A DNA stretch of 64,000 bases from Prolixibacteraceae bacterium (lineage in GTDB: Bacteria > Bacteroidota > Bacteroidia > Bacteroidales > Prolixibacteraceae): assembly GCA_018648265.1 (NCBI GenBank), contig JABGRN010000002.1, positions 45,123-109,122 of the forward strand. Reading direction: 5' to 3'. Below the pieces are notes generated by a model that was not told where the DNA came from, did not search any database, and saw nothing but the letters and a program-made list of their open reading frames with translations. The translations under genes were made by a program, and so were the position numbers. Shown one piece after another: positions 1 to 12,346 of this stretch. Numbering within the stretch: the first letter of the stretch is position 1; each line of letters opens with the position of its first letter.

Positions 1-27
1 CTCGATTGGATTATTTTAACGGTTGTA

Positions 28-1593
28 ATGGTTGGAAGCCTTTCTTTCGGCCTTTTTATGGCTTATCGTAAAAAAGCAGGGAAGAACAGTATTAATTTCT
101 TTTTGGGGGGGCGGTCGATAAAATGGCCGGTTGTTGGTGCCTCGCTATTTGCCACAAATATTGGAGCCGAACATTTGGTGGGTTTATCGGGCGACTCGTA
201 TCGTTACGGGCTTTCAGCAGGTTCGGTAGAATTGACTTGTGCAATTACATTGGGTTTTGCCTGCGCAATTCTTTTTCCTTATTACATGAAAAATAAAATT
301 TACACAATCCCTGAATTTCTTGAAATGAGGTTTAACAGGCGTGCCCGTACGTTCTTTTCAGGCCTCATGTTGGTTATCAGTGTTATGACCAAACTAGCTT
401 TCACATTGTTTGCAGGTGCCCTGGTTTTGAATAGTATTCTTGGCTGGAATGTGATGACAACAGTTTTCTATATTGGAATTACGGTTGCTGCTTTTACAAT
501 AATTGGGGGTTTTACAGCAGTTGCCTATTCCGATGTAATTCAGGTTGTTTTAATGATTGGGGGGGCAGCGGTAATGCTTTTTATCGGTTTAGACAAAGTA
601 GATGGATGGAATGGCTTAATGGAAAAAGTACCCGAAATGATGAAAATTTCAGCACCTTATGACGATCCGGTCTATCCTTTTTGGGGAATATTAGCTACCG
701 CTTTTTATGCTGGGATTTTTTACTGGGGAATAGACCAGGTGAATGTTCAACGGGTACTTTCGGCCCCTAATATAAAACATGCAAGATGGGGGGCCATGTT
801 TGCTACTTTGCTAAAACTTCTCCCAATATTTCTTTTTGCGCTGCCGGGTGTAATTGCTTTTGCACTATTTCCCGGGGAATTGGAAGGCGAAGAGACCAAA
901 CAAACTTTTGTATTATTACTGAATAAACTTTTACCAAGTGGATTGCGTGGTTTGATGCTGGCATCGTTAATGGCTGCTCTTGTTACATCGCTTATTGCGG
1001 TACTGAATTCGGTTTCTACACTGGTTGTGCGGGATTTTATAGTTGAATTCAGGCCAAATACTTCAGAAAAAAAACAGGTTTCAATGGGCAGGTATATTAT
1101 TTTAATTGTAACTTTTTTAGGGATTGGAGCTGCGTATTTAGTATATAAAAATGAGGAGGGATTGTATAAATATTTGCAAACAATTACGGCTTATTTAGTA
1201 ATTCCGGTTTTCCCTGCAATCTTCTTCGGAATTGTAAGCAAAAAAGTTACCCTAAAAGGAGCTGCTGCATCAGTACTTGTGGGGATTGTTTTGGCCACAA
1301 TATTTGTTATCGACCAGCTTTTGGGATACGATGCCGGGAAAGAAGTATTTCCAATCCTTCATCATAAATTAACACTAAATTTTGGCTACCGTGGACTTTG
1401 GGCCGAAATTATAATAACCGGCGTTTTGTTTGCCGTTTCGGCATTTACGGAAAAAACTTCGCCTGAAAAGCTTGCCAAAACCACAATTAACTATTCGAAT
1501 GGGGTAGCAAGATTTGAAGGGATAACTGACTGGAGGTTACATTTGGGGATACTTTCTTTAATTACATTATTCCTTTATATTTGGTTAAGTTGA
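28..1593 (+). CDS. Sodium:solute symporter (SSS/SGLT family); reading frame is open to the window edge so the N-terminus may be truncated
   Basis: Multi-TM protein with SSS-type N-terminus (FFLGGRSIKWPVVGASLFATNIGAEHLVGLSG). Confidence 0.9.
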   Translation: MVGSLSFGLFMAYRKKAGKNSINFFLGGRSIKWPVVGASLFATNIGAEHLVGLSGDSYRYGLSAGSVELTCAITLGFACAILFPYYMKNKIYTIPEFLEMRFNRRARTFFSGLMLVISVMTKLAFTLFAGALVLNSILGWNVMTTVFYIGITVAAFTIIGGFTAVAYSDVIQVVLMIGGAAVMLFIGLDKVDGWNGLMEKVPEMMKISAPYDDPVYPFWGILATAFYAGIFYWGIDQVNVQRVLSAPNIKHARWGAMFATLLKLLPIFLFALPGVIAFALFPGELEGEETKQTFVLLLNKLLPSGLRGLMLASLMAALVTSLIAVLNSVSTLVVRDFIVEFRPNTSEKKQVSMGRYIILIVTFLGIGAAYLVYKNEEGLYKYLQTITAYLVIPVFPAIFFGIVSKKVTLKGAAASVLVGIVLATIFVIDQLLGYDAGKEVFPILHHKLTLNFGYRGLWAEIIITGVLFAVSAFTEKTSPEKLAKTTINYSNGVARFEGITDWRLHLGILSLITLFLYIWLS

Positions 1594-1719
1594 TAAAAGT
1601 TCTTCAATAATATTTAGAGACTGTTTTACATTCTGCCAATGGCGGGCAACGTAATAACTATTGAGGTATTTGATAAGTGTGCTATAAAAAATTGCAGAAT
1701 TTTTAATCAAATAATTTCT

Positions 1720-1791
1720 CGAAGCTTTGCTTCGGGGTTCTATATATTCTCCCCTGAATTTCAGGGGAGATGTCCCGATATTGTCGGGACA
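1720..1791. repeat. Cluster of three consecutive hairpins (REP-like)
   Basis: CGAAGC-TTT-GCTTCG; CTCCCCTGA-ATT-TCAGGGGAG; TGTCCCGA-TATTG-TCGGGACA in an intergenic region. Confidence 0.6.
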
Positions 1792-2036
1792 ATGGGGTGA
1801 AATAGAGAAAATTCGACTTTCGGCTTCTTTGCAGAAATAAAGTTGGGGTAATACTCCTTGGCTATAGTACCGAGATAGTCAACTTTAAGAATTTTCTTTA
1901 TTAGAATATTTTTTTTTAAGAAATAGTAAACAACAAACCATCTATTTAATCAGACAAATACTAATTGCTACAAACAACATCAAAATATTTTCACAACTTT
2001 GAAGTTTCTTTAATTACCCTTATTTAATTTAATAGC

Positions 2037-3155
2037 TTGAAAATAGCAGTAAAAAAAAGAATTATCGTTTCTGTAACCAACGATTTGGTTTCCGATAACC
2101 GGGTTCATAAAGTTTGTACAACTTTAACAAAAATGGGATTTTTGGTTTTGTTGATTGGCAGGAAACTCCCAAAAAGTATAACGTTGAATTCGCGTAATTA
2201 CGATACAAAACGGTTGAACCTAATGTTTAAAAAGGGGCTATTGTTTTATGCGGAATTCAATTTCCGGCTATTTTTGTTTCTGCTCTTTTCAAAATCTGAT
2301 GTGCTTCTTTCTAACGACCTCGACACTTTAACTGCTAATTTTTTAGTTTCAAAATTAAAAAAGAAACCACTGGTTTACGACAGTCACGAATATTTCACCG
2401 AAGTACCTGAACTAATAAACCGGCCAAAAGTACAGCGAGTCTGGGAATGGCTGGAAAGCAAAATAGTCCCGAAAATAAAACATGCGTACACAGTTTGCGA
2501 TTCAATAGCAAATGTTTACAAAAAAAAATATGGCGTCTCATTTAAAGTAGTCAGGAATATTCCGTTTGCTTTAATTTATCCAAAAGAAAAAATCCCTCAA
2601 AAAAAATTTTCCGAAAAAATAATTTTATATCAGGGAGCAGTAAATATTGGCAGAGGTTTGGAACAAGCCATTTTAGCAATGAAATTTATTGAAAATGCCA
2701 AACTAATAATTGCCGGCGATGGTGATATAAAACCTCAATTAGAGAATTTAGTTGAAAAAGAAAACTTACAAAATAAGGTAGAATTCACAGGGCGCTTGCC
2801 AATTGATGAGCTGGAAAAACTTACCCCACAAGCCGATCTCGGACTTTCTATCGAAGAGGATTTAGGATTAAACTACCACTTTGCTCTGCCTAATAAATTG
2901 TTCGATTACATTCAGGCACAAGTTCCTGTTTTGGTTACCAACCTTCCCGAAATGTTTGCCATTGTAAATAAATACCAAATTGGAGAAATTACATCGACTC
3001 TGGAACCAAACGAATTGGCAGAAAAAATAAGAATAGCACTTTTCGATATTGAAAAAAGAAAAGAATGGCTGAAAAATTTAAAATTGGTAGCCAATGAATT
3101 AACCTGGGAAAATGAGGAGAAAATTTTAGACGGGATATTTTTGCGATTTCAATAA
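2037..3155 (+). CDS. Glycosyltransferase (GT4-like); TTG start
   Basis: VSVTNDLVSDNRVHKV N-terminus, ILYQGAVNIGRGLEQAI, LPNKLFDYIQAQVPVLVTNLPEM C-terminal GT motif. Confidence 0.85.
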   Translation: MKIAVKKRIIVSVTNDLVSDNRVHKVCTTLTKMGFLVLLIGRKLPKSITLNSRNYDTKRLNLMFKKGLLFYAEFNFRLFLFLLFSKSDVLLSNDLDTLTANFLVSKLKKKPLVYDSHEYFTEVPELINRPKVQRVWEWLESKIVPKIKHAYTVCDSIANVYKKKYGVSFKVVRNIPFALIYPKEKIPQKKFSEKIILYQGAVNIGRGLEQAILAMKFIENAKLIIAGDGDIKPQLENLVEKENLQNKVEFTGRLPIDELEKLTPQADLGLSIEEDLGLNYHFALPNKLFDYIQAQVPVLVTNLPEMFAIVNKYQIGEITSTLEPNELAEKIRIALFDIEKRKEWLKNLKLVANELTWENEEKILDGIFLRFQ

Positions 3156-3309
3156 TAAAAACAAAACTTCTTTAAATGTCATTCGAATTTGTAGCAAAAA
3201 AAAATCTGCTACACATACAAATAGTATATATTCTTTTAAAGTTTTTTTTTAAGTTAATTTCGCCTTTATGTTTTCCCGATAAAATCACATAAACTATTTC
3301 TACATAAAA

Positions 3310-4032
3310 CTACACATTCGATTCCAGCAAACATTCAAAATCGATAATGACTTCGTTATTAGCAGAATCGCTAATTTTTCCATCGGCACACACCAAAGTA
3401 CGCGCAGGTTTTTTAGCAATCGCTGCATAATCGTGCGATGCCATTAAAACAGTTTTACCAGCTTTATTTAATTGAATAAACAAATCAAGTATCTCTCCCG
3501 AAGTTTCCGGATCGAGGTTTCCAGTGGGTTCGTCGGCGAGAATAATAATTGGGTCGTTTAAAATTGCCCGTGCAATAACAACACGTTGCTGTTCTCCGCC
3601 ACTCAGTCGGTGTGGCATTTTTGTTAATTTATCGCTAACCCCGACACTTTCTAAAACTTCACCGATCCGATTATCAATATCATTTTTGTTTTTCCAACCG
3701 GTGGCCTTTAAAACGAAAGCCAGGTTTTCGTACACATTCCTATCGTTTAGCAACCTGAAATCCTGAAAGACTACACCCAGTTTTCTCCGTAACAATGATA
3801 TTTCTTTAGATTTTATCCTCGACAAATTAAAACCAGCAACCTGGCCACTCCCTGAAAATAATGGCAACTCGGCGTTCAGAGTTTTAATCAGGCTGGTTTT
3901 ACCGGTACCAACTTTACCGATAACGTAAACAAATTCACCCGAATCAACCTTTAAATCCACACTCGAAAGTATCCGGTTTTCATGTTGGTAAATATCTGCT
4001 TCAATCAACTCCACAACCCTGTTTTCCTTCAT
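3310..4032 (-). CDS. ABC transporter ATP-binding protein, FtsE-like
   Basis: Walker [11 protein letters not shown], signature [14 protein letters not shown], Walker [14 protein letters not shown]; FtsE-like size. Confidence 0.85.
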   Translation of the reverse strand: MKENRVVELIEADIYQHENRILSSVDLKVDSGEFVYVIGKVGTGKTSLIKTLNAELPLFSGSGQVAGFNLSRIKSKEISLLRRKLGVVFQDFRLLNDRNVYENLAFVLKATGWKNKNDIDNRIGEVLESVGVSDKLTKMPHRLSGGEQQRVVIARAILNDPIIILADEPTGNLDPETSGEILDLFIQLNKAGKTVLMASHDYAAIAKKPARTLVCADGKISDSANNEVIIDFECLLESNV

Positions 4033-4260
4033 AATAAATAAATGTTTCCGAAATTAAACTAATTTTTTTATCCGGTTTGAATAATAAACGAAAGAAATAA
4101 ACAGTTTCTTGTTAAGAAATTAAGATAGTTTTGCAACGAACAAGCAAATGTTTATACCTATTTTTGTTGATTAAAACACCTTCGTTCAGGGTTTTATTGC
4201 CAAATAAACAAGCGTAAAACCTAAAACGGATTCACGTTAAAAAAAGATAACAACAAGAGC

Positions 4261-7200
4261 ATGAAGACAATTAGAAATTTAATTTTCCTCCACTTGTTAA
4301 TTCTGGTTCATTTACAGTTGAATGCACAGCAAACAGCTTACTTCAGCGATGTTCAGAAAGAAATAGTAATTGCAAAAGAACTATTTGGGCATGGAAAATT
4401 CAATGCCGCATTCAGGCAATTTGAAAAAATTCAGAACGATGTAAACGAAAAGTCAGAACTGTTTTCTGAAGCTGAATTTTTCAAATCGGTTTCGGCGTTA
4501 AAAGCAGGCCACTCTTCAGGGAGTAAAATGGTAAACAAGTTTATTAACGATTTTCCAGAAAGTCCGTACAACAATCGGGCATGGTTCAACCTTGGCGACT
4601 ACCAGTTTGAAAAAAAGCAGTATCCAAATGTTATTCGCAGCTATGGAAATGTTGATCGTTCCGATGTGTCTGACAAAGAACGCGTTAAACTGCAATACCA
4701 AACTGGTTATTCGCATTTAATGACTGACAATAACGATTTGGCAGCTTCCGAATTTTATCAGATTAAAGACGAAAACAGTTTGTACAGTAAACCGGCAACC
4801 TATTATTGGGCGCACATAATGTATTTAGAAGAAAACTTTGAATCGTCGCTTCAGGGATTTTCGAAATTAGACGGCGACCCAACTTATTCGAGGGTTATTC
4901 CATTGTACGTTAGCCACATTTATTATAAACAGCAAAAATACAACGAGGTGGTTAATTACACTACATCAATTATCGACGATGTTGAAAAAGAGCACCAAGC
5001 TGAACTTTCGAAATTGGTAGGCGACTCCTATTTTCATTTGCGCAATTATACTGCCGCTATACCATACCTCGAAACTTACCACGAAAATCCAAGCCTTAAA
5101 ACACGGGAAGACAATTATCTTTTGGGGTATTGTTATTACAACACAGGAAGTTTCGACAAATCGGCTCCTCTTTTAGAAAAAGCTTCGAAAGGAAAAGATG
5201 AAATGGCACAAAATGCTTATTACCATCTGGCAGATTGTTACATTCAGTTAAATGAAAAAGAAAATGCAAGGATTGCATTTGAAGCAGCTTCTGAATTCGA
5301 TTTTAACGAACGGGTAAAAGAAGATGCTCTGTTCAGTTATGCAAAACTAACCTACGAGCTTTCGTATTCGCCTTTTAACGAAACAATTAAAGCTTTCGAC
5401 CGCTACATTGCCACTTATCCAAATTCGGAAAGAAATGCGGAAGCTTACCGTTATTTAGTAGAAGTTTTTATGGTTACACGCAATTACAGGGATGCAATCA
5501 ATTCTATAGAAAAAATTCAAGTAAAAACCCCTGCAATTTTAAGGGCATATCAACGAGTGACTTATTACCGCGGACTTGAACTGTTTAATAACCTTGCTTA
5601 TAACCAGGCGGTCGATTTTTTCGACCTTTCGCTTAAAAACAGTAGCCACAGCAGGGAAATAAATGCTAGTGCCCTTTTCTGGAAAGCAGAGGCACTTTAC
5701 CGCGTAGGCGATTATAATAATTCAATTTCAACGTATAACCAGTTTTTAAGGACTGCAGGGGCATTTTCGATGCCTGAATACCAGGATGCGCAATACAATC
5801 TTGCATACTCCTATTTTAAACTTGAAGATTATGAACAGGCAAGTTCACTTTTTAGAAAATATGTAAATGCCATGCAAGGCAAACGCAGCGAAAAATTAGC
5901 TGATGCCCTAAACCGAGTGGGTGATTATTATTACCTGGAAACAAATTATTCCCTGGCTCAACAAAACTACGAGCAAGCATACAACATGAAAATTTATGAA
6001 GCCGATTATGCACTTTTCCAAATTGCTTTTTGCCAGGGATTGCAACGAGATCAACAAGGAAAAGTAAATAATCTGGAACGACTGCTGGCAGGATTCCCCG
6101 ATTCTGATTATCAGGACGACGCTTTGTATGAACTGGGCCGTGCCCACGAAAGATTGGGGCAGAATTACGAAGCAGCGCAACAATACCAACAAATAATCAA
6201 TAGGCACCAACAAGGAATTTATTATCGGAAAGCACTGTTGCAAATGGGTTTAATAAATTACAACAATGGAGATTATCCGCAGGCTCTTGACCAATACCAA
6301 ATTGTAGCTGAAAATTATCGGGGAACACCTGAAGCGCAGTCGGCAATGCTTGGTATTAAAAACTGCTACGTAGAAATGAACAACATCGATGCTTATTTTG
6401 CCTATGCCAACCGGCTTGGTTCGGGTGTCAATGTAACCGTATCGGAACAAGATTCGCTTACTTATTTGTCGGCAGAGCGGCTGTACATGGCTGGCGATCC
6501 AAATGCCTCAGCTCAATTACAAAGATACCTTCAACAATTTCCAAATGGTAGTTTTACACTAAATGCCCATTTTTATCTTGCTGAATCTCTTTACAAGGAA
6601 GGGCGCTACTCTGAATCGAACGAACATTATTCTTATGCAGCATTACAACCCGATAATATTTTTAGTGAACCTGCACTTTCACGTTCATCGGAATTAACTT
6701 ACAATGCCCAACAATATTCACAGGCGCTTGATATGTTCGTTCGACTGGAAAACATTGCTAACAGCAAGTGGAATATTTTAAAAGCTTATACCGGCCAAAT
6801 GCGTTGTTATTTTAATCTCGAACGTTTCCCCAATGCGATTGAAGCCGCTGAAAAGGTGAAAAAATCGGATATTGTAAACGAAGCTTTAGTGCGCGAGTCA
6901 AATTACATCACCGGAAAATCGTATTACAAATTAGATAATTTTAACCTTGCGATACCCGGTTTAAAAGAAGTAGCAAACGACACAAAACTTGAACAAGGAG
7001 CGGAAGCAAAATTCTTGCTTTCAGAAACTTACTACCGTCAGGAAAATAAAACACAAGCCGAAAACGAAATTCTGGATTTTATTTCGAAAGGGACCCCCTA
7101 CCAGTTTTGGCTGGGAAAAGCTTTCCTTTTACTTTCTGATATTTATATTGACAAAGGAGATGAATTCCAGGCCAAACATACCTTAAAAAGTGTGGTTGAA

Positions 7201-7332
7201 AATTATGGAAACGATACCGATGGAATTAAAATTGAGGCGGAAAGAAAATTGGCGGCCATTGAAGCCGGCGAAAAACTCGAACAGAAAAAAGCCATTGACA
7301 ATTCGTTACAATTAAAATTAATCGACAATTAA
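4261..7332 (+). CDS. Secreted TPR-repeat protein
   Basis: Signal peptide followed by many TPR-like repeats over about 1000 aa. Confidence 0.85.
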   Translation: MKTIRNLIFLHLLILVHLQLNAQQTAYFSDVQKEIVIAKELFGHGKFNAAFRQFEKIQNDVNEKSELFSEAEFFKSVSALKAGHSSGSKMVNKFINDFPESPYNNRAWFNLGDYQFEKKQYPNVIRSYGNVDRSDVSDKERVKLQYQTGYSHLMTDNNDLAASEFYQIKDENSLYSKPATYYWAHIMYLEENFESSLQGFSKLDGDPTYSRVIPLYVSHIYYKQQKYNEVVNYTTSIIDDVEKEHQAELSKLVGDSYFHLRNYTAAIPYLETYHENPSLKTREDNYLLGYCYYNTGSFDKSAPLLEKASKGKDEMAQNAYYHLADCYIQLNEKENARIAFEAASEFDFNERVKEDALFSYAKLTYELSYSPFNETIKAFDRYIATYPNSERNAEAYRYLVEVFMVTRNYRDAINSIEKIQVKTPAILRAYQRVTYYRGLELFNNLAYNQAVDFFDLSLKNSSHSREINASALFWKAEALYRVGDYNNSISTYNQFLRTAGAFSMPEYQDAQYNLAYSYFKLEDYEQASSLFRKYVNAMQGKRSEKLADALNRVGDYYYLETNYSLAQQNYEQAYNMKIYEADYALFQIAFCQGLQRDQQGKVNNLERLLAGFPDSDYQDDALYELGRAHERLGQNYEAAQQYQQIINRHQQGIYYRKALLQMGLINYNNGDYPQALDQYQIVAENYRGTPEAQSAMLGIKNCYVEMNNIDAYFAYANRLGSGVNVTVSEQDSLTYLSAERLYMAGDPNASAQLQRYLQQFPNGSFTLNAHFYLAESLYKEGRYSESNEHYSYAALQPDNIFSEPALSRSSELTYNAQQYSQALDMFVRLENIANSKWNILKAYTGQMRCYFNLERFPNAIEAAEKVKKSDIVNEALVRESNYITGKSYYKLDNFNLAIPGLKEVANDTKLEQGAEAKFLLSETYYRQENKTQAENEILDFISKGTPYQFWLGKAFLLLSDIYIDKGDEFQAKHTLKSVVENYGNDTDGIKIEAERKLAAIEAGEKLEQKKAIDNSLQLKLIDN

Positions 7333-7342
7333 AAAAAAGATC

Positions 7343-9145
7343 ATGATCGGTAAAAAAATAAAATATATTGTTCTTGTACTTCTGATTGGTGCTACCACTG
7401 AAGTGGCTGCCCAACGAGATACTACTTTGTCGCAGGAAGTTGAGGTGTTTAAGGCTTATAAACCAAGCATTTCGGATGCAGATAAAATTAATGAAATGCC
7501 AAAAATCGATGATGCCGAACATCAGAAACCGACTTTCAATTACAGTATTTTCAGCCAGCCTATTTACAATACATTTTCTGTTAACACACTAAAAGCAGCA
7601 ACGATTGCAAGCAAACCAAAACAAGACACAGGATATGGTTTAGTTAGGGCAGGCCTGGGAAATTACAATAAACCTTACGGCGAGTTTTTTTTCAATACCC
7701 AAAATACAAAAAACACTATTTTTGGCTTACATGGAATGCACCTTTCTTCGCTTGGAAAATTAAGGTTTGAAGGTGACAACAGGGTTGATGCGCCTTTTTC
7801 TGAAAACGGGGCGGAAATGTTCATAAAACACTTATTCAGAAATTCCGTTCTTTCGGTTAACTTAAATTTCGATCACAATGGATTTAATTATTACGGTTAT
7901 CCCGTTGATTCTATTCCAACTCCATTAAATGAGGAAAATCAAAATATAAATTACATCGGTACAAAACAGGCTTTTTCCAAGGGGGGGATAAACATTAATC
8001 TGGTAAATTCAACTGCCAATAAGAACGATCCGACTTTCGGCTTTAACTTTTTATATCATTATTTCGGAACAAAAACCGACCAACGCGAACACTTTGGCCA
8101 ATTTACCGCCGATGTTAAAAAACCCATGAATATTGGTGTGGGATTGTTAGAGGCCGGAGCATCTTTTATACAATCGGATCAGATTTTTAATCGGAATTTA
8201 TTGATGGTTGGTAAAAGTCAGCAAACCTGGTTAACAGCGAAACCAGCTTATTACCTCGGTAACGATGTTGCAAATATCAGGGCAGGTTTTAATGCCTGGT
8301 TTGTTCTCGACAACGATATTGATATTCGTGCCAAAATTGCGCCAAATGTCAGGGTTAATTTTGCGCCGGTTAAAGAAATCATTAATATTTTTGCCGGAGT
8401 CGATGGAAATTACATCAACAACCACTATTCTAAAATTGCCTACGAAAATCCTTTTGTTGATCCTCAACACGATGTAAAAAACAGTTTCGAGAAATTGCAT
8501 TTTTATGGTGGATTCGATGGGAAATTTGCTACCAAAACCAATTTCAAAATAGCAGTCGATTATTCAATGATAAACGATCAACCACTTTATTACCTATTTA
8601 AATATATTTACCCAACCGCCGGGCCACTGCCAAGTCCATCGATAATCGACAACGATTTCGATGTTTTATACGATAATTTGGATTTACTGAAGTTTAATCT
8701 TGAAATTTTCCATACATCATCGGAAAAACTCGATCTTTTAATTTCCGGAAATTATTACGTTTATAAATTAGAAACACAAGATGAAGCCTGGAATTTACCC
8801 GACTGGGATGCAAAATTGTCGCTTGCTTATAAAATTACAGAACAACTTAGTGTTTCATCCGATATATTTTTAGTTGGAAAAAGGAATGCACTAATTATCG
8901 ATGCAACCGGTTTCGATCCACGTCCAATACCCTTTTTCGACCTAACTGAATTGCCTTTTGTAAATCAAAGTTCTTACAACCTCAGCACGGCAATCGATCT
9001 GAATTTCGCAGCAAATTATAAGATAACACAAAAATTTTCGGTGTTTGCGCAACTAAATAATTTTGGGTTTCAAAAATATCAGCGTTGGTTTGGTTACCCG
9101 GTACAAAGTTTCAACTTTTTGGGCGGTTTAAGTTATGCTTTTTAA
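7343..9145 (+). CDS. Outer-membrane beta-barrel protein (TonB-receptor-like barrel)
   Basis: Signal peptide, alternating hydrophobic/aromatic barrel strands, terminal aromatic (LGGLSYAF); directly follows the TPR gene. Confidence 0.65.
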   Translation: MIGKKIKYIVLVLLIGATTEVAAQRDTTLSQEVEVFKAYKPSISDADKINEMPKIDDAEHQKPTFNYSIFSQPIYNTFSVNTLKAATIASKPKQDTGYGLVRAGLGNYNKPYGEFFFNTQNTKNTIFGLHGMHLSSLGKLRFEGDNRVDAPFSENGAEMFIKHLFRNSVLSVNLNFDHNGFNYYGYPVDSIPTPLNEENQNINYIGTKQAFSKGGININLVNSTANKNDPTFGFNFLYHYFGTKTDQREHFGQFTADVKKPMNIGVGLLEAGASFIQSDQIFNRNLLMVGKSQQTWLTAKPAYYLGNDVANIRAGFNAWFVLDNDIDIRAKIAPNVRVNFAPVKEIINIFAGVDGNYINNHYSKIAYENPFVDPQHDVKNSFEKLHFYGGFDGKFATKTNFKIAVDYSMINDQPLYYLFKYIYPTAGPLPSPSIIDNDFDVLYDNLDLLKFNLEIFHTSSEKLDLLISGNYYVYKLETQDEAWNLPDWDAKLSLAYKITEQLSVSSDIFLVGKRNALIIDATGFDPRPIPFFDLTELPFVNQSSYNLSTAIDLNFAANYKITQKFSVFAQLNNFGFQKYQRWFGYPVQSFNFLGGLSYAF

Positions 9146-9162
9146 ACTGTTGGATTTTTATG

Positions 9163-9194
9163 AAAAAGGGAGGCTTTAAAAGCTTCCCTTTTTT
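9163..9194. terminator. Rho-independent terminator
   Basis: AAAAAGGGAGGCTTTAAAAGCTTCCCTTTTTT stem-loop and T-run. Confidence 0.7.
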
Positions 9195-9277
9195 ATTGTC
9201 GTTACACACTATTTATTGCTCATTTTCAGGTTAATAAATTGTTGAAAAATATGCTTAACATACGGTTAAAAAAGGCT

Positions 9278-9305
9278 TTTGCTTTAGTTAATTTTATTAT
9301 ATTTG
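9278..9305 (+). promoter_or_regulatory. Bacteroidota-type promoter upstream of gyrB
   Basis: -7 box TATATTTG (9298-9305) with TTTG upstream at 9278; matches the TAnnTTTG consensus. Confidence 0.5.
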
Positions 9306-9441
9306 CGCGTTGGTTTTAATATGAATTTTAAATCAGAATAAAAACCTGACAATCAACTAGTTTCCGCTCAAAAGTAAACGTTACTTTGATTTTGGAAACT
9401 ATTTTATTTTAAAGGAATTAAAAAGATATTTATTTAAGTAA

Positions 9442-11418
<1,977 letters not shown>

Positions 11419-11573
11419 TTCAATTTTCAAAGAACTATCTAAAAGTAATTATTGAATTGTCAAGTTGAGCGGAGTCGAAACATCTGTTTTCAAAGTGGAC
11501 AGTTCTTCGACTTGGCTAAGAACGATTGCAATAAAGCGTATAACCGGAGCTATTTTTTTCAATTAATATCAAT

Positions 11574-12155
11574 ATGAATATTTGTGTATTTTCATCATCA
11601 AGCAATGCCATTCCAGATGTATATTTTCAGGAAGCCCGATTTTTAGGACAACTTATTGGAAAAGGGAATCATACTTTGGTTAACGGAGGGGCTAACGTAG
11701 GATTGATGGAAGCCGTTACCATTGCAACAAGAAATGCTGGATCAAAAACCATTGGAATAATTCCCGAAAAGATGATCGGCAGATCGCTGGCTTCCGAAAA
11801 TGCACACGAGGTTTTGATAACAAAAGACATGCAGGAACGAAAAGCCAGAATGCGGGAAATATCGGATGTGTTTATTGCTTTGCCTGGCGGTTTCGGTACT
11901 CTCGAAGAAATTCTTGAAGTAATGACACTTCGACAATTATCATATCACACAAAACCTGTTATTTTTATCAACACAAACAATTTCTTTAAATATCTTTTAA
12001 AACAATTCGAAGTTACTTACAACGAAATGTTTGCAAAAGAAATATACCGCGACTTGTATTTTGTGGCAGAAAATTCTGAAGACGCAATTAAGTATTTAAA
12101 CGATTATGTTCCAATTGAGCTGGATACAAAATGGTTTAAAGTACCTGATAAATAA
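11574..12155 (+). CDS. LOG family protein (Rossmann fold nucleotide-binding / cytokinin riboside 5'-monophosphate phosphoribohydrolase-like)
   Basis: MNICVFSSSS..., LPGGFGTLEEILEVMTLRQLSYHTKP (PGGxGTxxE motif). Confidence 0.92.
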   Translation: MNICVFSSSSNAIPDVYFQEARFLGQLIGKGNHTLVNGGANVGLMEAVTIATRNAGSKTIGIIPEKMIGRSLASENAHEVLITKDMQERKARMREISDVFIALPGGFGTLEEILEVMTLRQLSYHTKPVIFINTNNFFKYLLKQFEVTYNEMFAKEIYRDLYFVAENSEDAIKYLNDYVPIELDTKWFKVPDK

Positions 12156-12285
12156 ATAATGTATTTTAATCTGACAAAATTTCAGTATCTTTTATTTCAA
12201 TTTCATCTTTTTAACAATATTCCTATTTGGTTGTTAATATATGTAAAATGAAGGGTTTCTGTTCAAAAAAAGAAAACAGTGGTAG

Positions 12286-12293
12286 TATATTTG
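12286..12293 (+). promoter_or_regulatory. Bacteroidota -7 promoter box upstream of the htrA-like gene
   Basis: TATATTTG about 53 bp upstream of the ATG. Confidence 0.5.
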
Positions 12294-12346
12294 CGTTCTA
12301 CTTAAACACATTTTAAAAAGAACAAATAAGAAAAATAATTTTAGCC

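Noticed and set aside
4516-6450. Several minus-strand ORFs (60-111 aa) inside the TPR gene
   Set aside because: Shadow ORFs antisense to a long TPR coding frame.
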